DNA of 64,000 nt from Polyangiaceae bacterium (GTDB taxonomy: Bacteria > Myxococcota_A > Polyangia > Polyangiales > Polyangiaceae): assembly GCA_009780955.1 (NCBI GenBank), contig WQZB01000011.1, positions 1 to 64,000 of the forward strand, read 5' to 3'. Below the pieces are notes generated by a model. The model had not been told where the DNA came from, ran no database searches, and saw only the letters and a list, made by a program, of their open reading frames with translations. Shown here piece by piece: positions 56,991 through 64,000 of the stretch. Made by a program: the position numbers and the translations under genes. The stretch's first letter is position 1. Each line of letters starts with the position of its first letter.

Positions 56991-57010
56991 CGTCGAGGCA
57001 TGGCCGCGAG

Positions 57011-57039
57011 TATGGGGCGCAGCATGCTTGCGCCCCTAC
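57011..57039. repeat. Element B REP palindrome (one-base bulge)
   Basis: TATGGGGCGCAGCATGCTTGCGCCCCTAC. Confidence 0.85.
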
Positions 57040-57041
57040 GC

Positions 57042-57260
57042 CTACAAATAACGTAAAAGCCCAACGTTTAGGAGCAAACACACCGTACTTGCGCCGAAGG
57101 CTGGCCAAACAATCGCTTCGTCGTTACCGAGCCAGGCATTCATGGTAGCGGTGAAAAGCCATAACTGAAGGACAACGAGGATAAGCGCAAAACACAAGAT
57201 ACCGTAAATGACGACCATTTGTTGTGCGCGCGTGGACGGGCGTTTCATCGTGGTTGCCAT
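57042..57260 (-). CDS. small membrane protein (DUF6755-like)
   Basis: MKRPSTRAQQMVVIYGILCFALILVVLQLWLFTATMNAWLGNDEAIVWPAFGASTVCLLLNVGLLRYL; context with Rieske/Mo genes. Confidence 0.65.
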   Translation of the reverse strand: MATTMKRPSTRAQQMVVIYGILCFALILVVLQLWLFTATMNAWLGNDEAIVWPAFGASTVCLLLNVGLLRYL

Positions 57261-57269
57261 GTCGCTATC

Positions 57270-57938
57270 CTATACTTTGCCTAACTCTGCCGCTTGGCGG
57301 ATGCCGATTGCGTAGATTTCGTCACCTTGGATATCGAGTTCGATCTTGGGAAGCGGCCTTGGGGGTGGCCCCGCAATGTTCTTTCCAGTTTGCAAATCGA
57401 AATACCCTTCGTGGCAGGGGCAGTGGAGCAATCCTTCCGCGATTCTTGGAACCACGGCGCACGAAAGATGGGTACATGCTTGACTGTAGGCTAAAAACGT
57501 ACTTTCGCCCGTGCGAATGAGCAGGCAAGGGGAATTCTCGTCGGGATAGGCGAACATTTTCGCGGTTTGCACTGGCACCTCGGAGACGAGCGCAATCTTC
57601 GTGCGTGGATGGGTCTCGCGATGGCTGCGCACCACGTTTTGTGCGGCAATCCAGCCCTGGCCGGCCACGAATGCCGAGCTCGTCAGAACCAGAAACTTGG
57701 CGAAGTCACGCCTTGCAACGTACTGGTCTGTTGGATAATCGACCGGGAAGTCTTTGCGCCATTGTGGCTGCTCGGCAAGAGGCCGCATATCTGGCGCTGT
57801 CGTAAACTCGTCGACTTCGAGCGCAGGTTCGTAAACCCCTGCGCGTGTTGTGCCGGTGAGTTCCGCGCTTGCCGCGGTCTCTCCTCCCAGTGCCGCTGCC
57901 GCCAGTTTTTCATCCTTCAATGACATGGTATCCCTCAA
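57270..57938 (-). CDS. Rieske 2Fe-2S protein
   Basis: CTHLSCAVVPRIAEGLLHCPCHEGYFDLQTGKNIAGPPPRPLP. Confidence 0.93.
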   Translation of the reverse strand: MRDTMSLKDEKLAAAALGGETAASAELTGTTRAGVYEPALEVDEFTTAPDMRPLAEQPQWRKDFPVDYPTDQYVARRDFAKFLVLTSSAFVAGQGWIAAQNVVRSHRETHPRTKIALVSEVPVQTAKMFAYPDENSPCLLIRTGESTFLAYSQACTHLSCAVVPRIAEGLLHCPCHEGYFDLQTGKNIAGPPPRPLPKIELDIQGDEIYAIGIRQAAELGKV

Positions 57939-57957
57939 ATCCGAATGCTGGGCGGTA

Positions 57958-58617
57958 CTAAATCTTCACTTCGGCGAATGGATCGGGCTCGCCCTGGTCC
58001 ACGACTCCGAGTCTCAGCGTGCGATTCTGTGGTCGCTCGTTCATCGCGGATGTGACGTCAAGCAATAGCGGGCGCGGTTTCTTTCGCGGGACCATCACAT
58101 TAACGCGTGTTGTAATGGTTTGATCGCCGAATCGAAAGCGGTTGGTTGGCATGGATTGGGGACGAATAGAGAGGATTTCCTCGCGCGTCCCAAAAAAGAG
58201 CGCTTGGCTTGGGCAGACCGTCGCGCACATCGGCTTTTTGCCGACAGACGAACGATCGTAGCACATGTCGCACTTCATCATGAGTAGCTGATCGTTATAG
58301 AGCTCGGGCACGCCGAATGGACATGCCAAGACGCAATTGCCACAAGCGATGCAACGAGGTTTGCGTGCACTCTGCACAACTCCGTCGGAGGTGCGCTTGA
58401 TGGCGTCGGCCGGGCAAACCTCGGCGCACGTTGGCTGCTCGCAATGCATGCATATTACCGGCACGGTTTGGATCGAAGTCGCGCGATCGGCGTATTCGAG
58501 GTGAATCATCGCCTCGCCATGATGCGTGTCGCATTCGCTGCATGCTTGCACGCACGACTGGCAGCCGATGCAGCGGCTTGGATCGACGAAGAACTCGAGG
58601 TGTCCTGGGACGGCCAT
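57958..58617 (-). CDS. 4Fe-4S dicluster ferredoxin-type electron transfer subunit
   Basis: [58 protein letters not shown]. Confidence 0.93.
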   Translation of the reverse strand: MAVPGHLEFFVDPSRCIGCQSCVQACSECDTHHGEAMIHLEYADRATSIQTVPVICMHCEQPTCAEVCPADAIKRTSDGVVQSARKPRCIACGNCVLACPFGVPELYNDQLLMMKCDMCYDRSSVGKKPMCATVCPSQALFFGTREEILSIRPQSMPTNRFRFGDQTITTRVNVMVPRKKPRPLLLDVTSAMNERPQNRTLRLGVVDQGEPDPFAEVKI

Positions 58618-58632
58618 GGGAGAGTCCTTGGG

Positions 58633-60897
58633 TTATTGCTGCGGCTCGAGCACCGCCGCGTAGGCTGGTGCGCCCTCTGCCTTGCGCACGCGGCATGCGC
58701 AGACTTTGTATTGTGGAATTCTGCTGATGGGATCTTGAGAGGCTACCGTAAGACGATTCGCGCTTTTATCGCCTGGCCAGTGATAAGGAATGAAAATGGT
58801 GTCCGGGCGAATCGTGGTCACAACTTGGGCTCTGAGTGTCAAGGCCCCGCGGCGGGTTTCGCAAACGGCCCAGTCGCCATCGGCAATGCCTAGCTTTTCA
58901 GCCAACCGCGAATGGATTTCGATGCGAGGCTCTGGGTACTGCTTGACGAGCGGCCCAATTCTCCGCGTTTGGGTGCCCGACAAGTAATGGCTTACAACGC
59001 GACCGGTCGTGAGATAGAGCGGGTATTCGGTGGAGGCGTCGTCGACCGGTGTTCGGTACTCTGCGACGTTGAAGCGAGCCTTTCCGTCGGGGAAGTAAAA
59101 TGGCCCTTTGCCCTTCGCAACTGGGTTGTAACTCCCAGGCACGAAAATCCGCGGTGTGCCGAGGTGATCGATGGGCTCACCTGTTTTGGGATCGTGCGAG
59201 TAACATGGCCAGAAGACGCCCATGTTTTCTTCGATTTTCTCGTACGTAATGCCCGAGTAATCGGCCACGCCACCCTTGCTTGCGATGCGGAGCTCTTCGA
59301 AGATTTCCCTGGAGGATTTGAACGTGAAGCCTTTCGGTCTTCCAAGCGCTTTCGCAATATCGCCGATAATGATCCAATCGCGCCGTGCCTCGCCGGGGCA
59401 GTCGACCGCGCGGTTGATTTTGATGACACGGCCTTCGACCTGCGTGACCGTTCCCTCGTCTTCTTCCTGGAGGCTGCCTGGCAGAACGTAGTTTGCATGG
59501 CGACCGGTTTCGGTGAGGAAGAAATCGATGGGAACAAACAATTCGAGCATGTCGAGGGCACGTGCGACGTACGTGTTGTCGGGTAGAGACACCACGGGAT
59601 TGAAGCACATCGCGATAAGGGCCTTGATTTCGCCCTTATCGATTTTGCGGAACATTTCGTAAGCGTCGACGCCGGGGCCAGGCATGTCTTTCTCGTCGAT
59701 ACCCCACACAGAAGCGACGTATTTGCGGTGTTCCGGAATGGATATATCGCGCGACCCCGGGAGTTGGTCGCACTTCTGCCCGTGCTCTCGGCCTCCCTGG
59801 CCATTGGCCTGACCGACGATTGTGCCATAACCGCTTTTCGGTTTTCCGAGGCGGCCTGAGGCGAGCACGAGATTAATGGTGCCGAGCACGTTGTCGACGC
59901 CGTTGGAGTGATGTTCGATGCCTCGCGCATGGAGAAAGAAGCTCGTTTTTGCCTTTCCCCAGAGCTCCGCTGCCTCGCGGAGGGATCGCTCGGGCACGCC
60001 GGTAACCTCGGCGGTGCGCGCCATGGGCCACGCGCGGCAGTATTCTTCGACGCGCTCGAAGCCGACGGTATACGTGTCGATGTACTCGCGATCGATCCAG
60101 TCGTGCTCAATCATGAAGTTGAGCACGCCCGCAAAAAGCGCTGCATCGCGCCCGGGTTTCACCGGCAAGTACAAATCGCACGTTCGTGCGGCGGGTGTAA
60201 TGCGTGGATCTTGAATAATGATTTTGGCGCCTTGCTCGCGCGCTTGCCAGATGTAGTTCGTTGTGATCGGCGAACACTCGGCAATGTTCGAGCCGGCGAC
60301 CCAAATGACTTCCGTGCCGATCATATCGGCCCACGGACTCGATACGCGATCGATCCCAAATGCCTTTTTGTTGCCCGCACCTGCGCTGACCATGCAAAGG
60401 CGGCCGTTGTAATCAATAAACGGAGTTTTCAAGCAGACACGGGCAAACTTGCCGAGCAAATAGGCTTTTTCGGTGCTGAGGCTAGCGCCGCCGAGCACGC
60501 CAATGGCCCCGTTCCCGTACTTCTCTTGAATGCGTTTGATTTCGCTTGCAACCTTTTCGATGGCCTCGGCATACGGAATCGGGCGAAAGCCTCCTGGGGC
60601 GGACGGATCACGCGCAAGTGCCGTTTTGAGACGATCGGGATGCGAGCCTTGAAGATAGCGCTTGACGCCCTTAGGGCAGAGCATGCCGCGGTTGAAAGGA
60701 AAGTCCTCCCAAGGTTCGAGCCCAATGACCGTGTTGTTTTTGACTTTGAGTTGGATTCCACATTGCTGACCGCAAAAGCAGCAATGTGTTTTGACGAGGC
60801 GCTCGGGCTCGTCGGTCGTTTTTCCGCGTATCGGAGCGGATCGATGGGGCCCGTACTCGTGAATCGTATTGATTTCTTCGGTGGGAAGAGTCGCCAT
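58633..60897 (-). CDS. molybdopterin-dependent oxidoreductase (nitrate reductase/formate dehydrogenase-type catalytic subunit)
   Basis: [39 protein letters not shown] 4Fe-4S motif; [22 protein letters not shown] (likely Cys Mo ligand); C-terminal molydopterin dinucleotide binding domain. Confidence 0.92.
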   Translation of the reverse strand: MATLPTEEINTIHEYGPHRSAPIRGKTTDEPERLVKTHCCFCGQQCGIQLKVKNNTVIGLEPWEDFPFNRGMLCPKGVKRYLQGSHPDRLKTALARDPSAPGGFRPIPYAEAIEKVASEIKRIQEKYGNGAIGVLGGASLSTEKAYLLGKFARVCLKTPFIDYNGRLCMVSAGAGNKKAFGIDRVSSPWADMIGTEVIWVAGSNIAECSPITTNYIWQAREQGAKIIIQDPRITPAARTCDLYLPVKPGRDAALFAGVLNFMIEHDWIDREYIDTYTVGFERVEEYCRAWPMARTAEVTGVPERSLREAAELWGKAKTSFFLHARGIEHHSNGVDNVLGTINLVLASGRLGKPKSGYGTIVGQANGQGGREHGQKCDQLPGSRDISIPEHRKYVASVWGIDEKDMPGPGVDAYEMFRKIDKGEIKALIAMCFNPVVSLPDNTYVARALDMLELFVPIDFFLTETGRHANYVLPGSLQEEDEGTVTQVEGRVIKINRAVDCPGEARRDWIIIGDIAKALGRPKGFTFKSSREIFEELRIASKGGVADYSGITYEKIEENMGVFWPCYSHDPKTGEPIDHLGTPRIFVPGSYNPVAKGKGPFYFPDGKARFNVAEYRTPVDDASTEYPLYLTTGRVVSHYLSGTQTRRIGPLVKQYPEPRIEIHSRLAEKLGIADGDWAVCETRRGALTLRAQVVTTIRPDTIFIPYHWPGDKSANRLTVASQDPISRIPQYKVCACRVRKAEGAPAYAAVLEPQQ

Positions 60898-60899
60898 GC

Positions 60900-62027
60900 C
60901 TATGCCGCTCCAGGTTCGCGCGTTTCGCGCTCGGGCTCGATTGCCTGACTCCACAGCGCGCTCTGGGCAAGACCGAAAAGTGCGCGCCGGCAGGGTGGGC
61001 AAATCTGTTGGTAGTGATCGGCCCGCGAGCTCCGGTTTTTGCCCGTGCCTTTGCCTTCTTTGTCAGCGCTTTTTGGACCCAACGCCGTCATCTCGTAGCG
61101 GAAACCAAGCTCGCGCTCGACCGTTGTGAGATCGCGCACGACGGCGGCGGAAGCATACGGCTTTTTGCATCGCTTGCACTTTGCTTGGCCGGCCTGTTCC
61201 GCCTCTTCCTTGTAGAGTGCAACACCAAGTTGGGCGGGCCGCTGGAAAATGTGGAAAAACTTTCCGAACGGCAGCCATAGCAGCGTGAAAATGACCGTTA
61301 TCGCATGCAAAATGGCTAGAAAGCCGTAAGCGTAACCGCGCATCCATGTATAGCTTACGGTGAGCATCATGCCCGTGATGCTGATGGCGCAGAGCAGAAC
61401 GAGGGGAAGCACGTCCTCGCCAAATTGCTGGGTGGCGGCTGCACCGTGATCGATCATGCGGCGACGGAATGCGAGCATGACGCCGGCAAGCACGAGGATC
61501 GAAGCCCACACCAGGCCGTGGAAGATTAGAAAAGAGAGGATGCCACCGATTTGAAACTCACCGGCCGGAAAGCCAAAAACTACGGTGCGATACGTGTTGA
61601 GGTGGCCGGGCATGGTTTCGAAGTGGATCCACCCCCAAACGAGAGGAAACGTGATGGCTGCCGCAAGAATGCAGCCCCACATGATCGACATGTGCGCGGC
61701 TCCGCGCAAAAAACCACGCTGGAAGATAAAACGATTCCCCGCGACGTCGACGACGGCCCGTCGAATGCCCGATGCGATTCGCTGCAAAGCCGCGCTGCTT
61801 ACAAGCACCTGCCACCCACGGCGCCAATACATTCGTGAGGGCGGCCGCTGCAGCCACATGGCATAGCGGTAGGCAATGCCGAAGGCCGCAAAAAGTGTCG
61901 CAAATGTGTAGCCTACAAGCGCCGCGTCGAAGTGGGTGAGGCTGCGCGACCCGAGCACGATGAGAACGGCAAGACAGCCCGCCACAATCACGCCGACAAC
62001 GATCGCCCGAACGCGTTCGTGCGCCAT
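60900..62027 (-). CDS. cytochrome b-like (NarI/HdrE-like) membrane subunit with Cys-rich C-terminus
   Basis: About five TM helices with His in membrane segments ([51 protein letters not shown]) and C-terminal CKRCKK...CPPCRR. Confidence 0.75.
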   Translation of the reverse strand: MAHERVRAIVVGVIVAGCLAVLIVLGSRSLTHFDAALVGYTFATLFAAFGIAYRYAMWLQRPPSRMYWRRGWQVLVSSAALQRIASGIRRAVVDVAGNRFIFQRGFLRGAAHMSIMWGCILAAAITFPLVWGWIHFETMPGHLNTYRTVVFGFPAGEFQIGGILSFLIFHGLVWASILVLAGVMLAFRRRMIDHGAAATQQFGEDVLPLVLLCAISITGMMLTVSYTWMRGYAYGFLAILHAITVIFTLLWLPFGKFFHIFQRPAQLGVALYKEEAEQAGQAKCKRCKKPYASAAVVRDLTTVERELGFRYEMTALGPKSADKEGKGTGKNRSSRADHYQQICPPCRRALFGLAQSALWSQAIEPERETREPGAA

Positions 62028-62168
62028 GGCTTGTGTCTATACCGCGCGAAAAGTTGCATGGGAATCTCTCGTGCCGATTCAATGGACTCACCATTTCTCG
62101 TGGGCGTTGTGGGCTTGGTTTTAAAGCGGGATTGGCCCAATTTGCCGTGCGAGCGAAAATGATCGAAA

Positions 62169-63371
62169 TCAAGTCACATGCGTTTGTGTGTCGCGGAAAT
62201 CGGCTAAGCGAGCGCAGATGCGCGCCATGCCGTGATCGAAAATGGGCTCCGGTGTCAGCAAACTGACGACAAGATGGGCGCCACGTTGCATGTCGAAGAA
62301 ATACCCAGGATGAGCGTACACGCCATCGCGCTCGGCAAGATCGAGCGCCCATTGTTCGTCGGACTGAGTTTCAGGCACGCGAATCATGGCGTACCAGCCG
62401 CCTTCCACGTTGAGCACCGTCGAGCTCGGTGTATCGGCGATCCGAATGCGCGCGAGCGCGAGATTCGTTCGGATCCGCCGTTCGATCGCATCGCTTGCCA
62501 CGTGGCGCGAGGCCAAAATCCGATCGAGTGCATGTTGCACGGGTGCGCCAACCGTAAGGTAGGAGTCGAGCACGAGCTCGAGGCGCGCCATGGCCTGGGC
62601 GGCGCGTGCATCGTCTCCTGCCACGCCGATCCACCCGAGCTTCATCTGCGGGAGCGCGGCAAGCTTCGACAGCCCCGAGAGCGCGAACGTCACTCCGCGT
62701 CGTGCACCGAGAACGCTCGGCACGCGGCCTTCTGGAATGGCTCCGCCGAGCGGATAGCGCGCGAAGACTTCATCGCTCACGATGGGCAGGCCAAAGTCGA
62801 GCATCGCTTCGAGTTCGCCTTGACCGAGGTAGGAACCAGTCGGGTTGTTTGGTGCGACAACCACGATGGCGCGCGTACGAGGGGTGATGCTGCGGCGAAG
62901 GTCATCGAGATCGACATGCCACGAGCCCGCGTAAACGAGCGGGTACGAGCGAAGGTGTAGGCTCTCGAATGCTGCGAGAAAACCGAGCAGTGGGTAGCTC
63001 GGAGCGGGTACCAGGATTTCATCGCCCGCGTCGGCGAGGATCTTGAAGAGCGCGCTGTAGCCTTCGCTGGTGCTGGCCGTGAGCGCAATGCGCGACGGGT
63101 GAATGGCGATGCCCCAGGTAGCGAAGTCTTTGGCTACGGCTTGCCGAGCGTGAATCAGGCCGAGTGGTTCGGGCGCATACGTGAGCGCGCGCGGATCGGC
63201 GAGTGCCTCGAGAATTTCGCGCTCGTCGTATGGGATCCCGGCCGTGGTGGGATTGCTCACCGTAAGATCGAAGACCGGTCTGCCGCCGCGCGCTGCGTTG
63301 CGCCGCGCGCGGTTCCATGCAGCTGACAACGCATTGGGAATGCTATTTTGGGATGTGCGTGCGGAAAACAA
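62169..63371 (-). CDS. pyridoxal phosphate-dependent aminotransferase (class I/II)
   Basis: VSNPTTAGIPY, VVVAPNNPTGSYLGQGELEAML, VSDEVFARYPL, FALSGLSKLAALPQMKLGWIGV. Confidence 0.93.
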   Translation of the reverse strand: MFSARTSQNSIPNALSAAWNRARRNAARGGRPVFDLTVSNPTTAGIPYDEREILEALADPRALTYAPEPLGLIHARQAVAKDFATWGIAIHPSRIALTASTSEGYSALFKILADAGDEILVPAPSYPLLGFLAAFESLHLRSYPLVYAGSWHVDLDDLRRSITPRTRAIVVVAPNNPTGSYLGQGELEAMLDFGLPIVSDEVFARYPLGGAIPEGRVPSVLGARRGVTFALSGLSKLAALPQMKLGWIGVAGDDARAAQAMARLELVLDSYLTVGAPVQHALDRILASRHVASDAIERRIRTNLALARIRIADTPSSTVLNVEGGWYAMIRVPETQSDEQWALDLAERDGVYAHPGYFFDMQRGAHLVVSLLTPEPIFDHGMARICARLADFRDTQTHVT

Positions 63372-63391
63372 GTACGCTTACAATATATCGC

Positions 63392-64000
63392 TCAGAGCGG
63401 ACCCGTGATGACAACGTCGCGCGCGCCATCGGGAGTTGGTTTGCCGTTCGTGTCGAGCCAAGAAAGCGCTTCGTCGAAGATGTGTTCGGCGTCAGCCACG
63501 TTGCCGTGCGTGCAGCCAGGCATTTCAAAAAACGTTGCAGGTGTGCCTGCTAGGCTGGTTTTTCGTGCAGCTTCACGCATGCGACTGACCACATCGAGCG
63601 AGCATGACATGGTCACGAGCCCACGCGCTTGCCGGAAGTGGGCCGGCAAAGGATCTTTCGGCGCGCCAATGAGCACAACGCGCGTGTAGCGGTTGGGCCA
63701 GCGTGCTGCGAGCTCTTCGGCGATGGAGGCGCCTTGAGAATAGCCGATGACCGTGATGCCTTCGGCGCCGACGGTTTCAACGCCGGCAGCGGCGAGCGCG
63801 GCTTCGATGCGTGCGTGCTGGCGAGCGGCATCCCAGCTGAAGGAGTGAGAGCCCTCGCGTTTCGGGCAAGGCACATCTCCGTCGATGGCGAGAATGCCTC
63901 CGTGTGCGCGTGCGGTTTCGGGAAAACTCTCCAGATAGGCGGAGGCATTCGAGCAGATACCGGGCAGAAAAATGGTTGTGGGCGCGCCGCGAGCCGTCTT
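63392..64000 (-). CDS. alpha/beta hydrolase (5' end beyond window)
   Basis: GITVIGYSQGASIAEELAARWPNRYTRVVLIGAPKD, MPGCTHGNVADAEHIF; frame stays open to base 64000 (KTARGAPTTIFLPGICSNASAYLESFPETARAHGGILAIDGDVPCP...). Confidence 0.8.
   Translation of the reverse strand, partial: KTARGAPTTIFLPGICSNASAYLESFPETARAHGGILAIDGDVPCPKREGSHSFSWDAARQHARIEAALAAAGVETVGAEGITVIGYSQGASIAEELAARWPNRYTRVVLIGAPKDPLPAHFRQARGLVTMSCSLDVVSRMREAARKTSLAGTPATFFEMPGCTHGNVADAEHIFDEALSWLDTNGKPTPDGARDVVITGPL

Noticed and set aside
59908-60948. 346-aa plus-strand ORF inside the molybdopterin oxidoreductase gene
   Set aside because: Antisense to a well-supported CDS; no domain.
1-64000. tRNA/rRNA genes or prophage modules
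   Set aside because: No cloverleaf, rRNA signature, integrase, capsid, terminase or tail genes recognised.

Overview
This 64 kb, high-GC window looks chromosomal and deltaproteobacterial/myxobacterial in style (Hanks-type kinases, a TIGR04563-like protein, a MYXO-CTERM-like tail, AgmX/PglI-like and delta-60 repeat lipoproteins). Lineage is inferred from gene style only. Most of it is ordinary core genome: an RpoH-like sigma factor, a paired ABC exporter, alr, a CtpA-type protease, Tat, kinases, cyclophilin, a diguanylate cyclase, a MutS-related ATPase, surE, pntAA-pntAB-pntB, ssb, an acyl-CoA dehydrogenase, folP-cdaA-cdaR, a moxR/DUF58/bat-like operon, and a molybdopterin oxidoreductase/4Fe-4S/Rieske/cytochrome-b-like module. 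The accessory signals are: (1) an AAA ATPase plus DUF3226-like TOPRIM pair at the left end, resembling two-gene defence systems; (2) an IS4/IS50-type insertion with Tn5-like outside and inside ends, which has split a perfect 28-bp palindrome with an 8-9 bp target duplication; (3) three families of small structured repeats: A, a ~122-bp MITE-like element with CCGCTTTC..GAAAGCGG ends; B, a GTAGGGGCG..CGCCCCTAC REP; and C, a ~150-bp element with 17-18 bp terminal inverted repeats, an invariant 49-nt core and compensatory changes between copies. Across families these elements sit at gene 3' ends, mostly in convergent gaps, and their terminal TAG/TGA triplets often serve as the stop codons of one or both flanking genes. 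I consider this stop-codon-capping architecture, and the covarying C element in particular, the most promising undescribed features. No tRNA, rRNA, CRISPR array or prophage was recognised.
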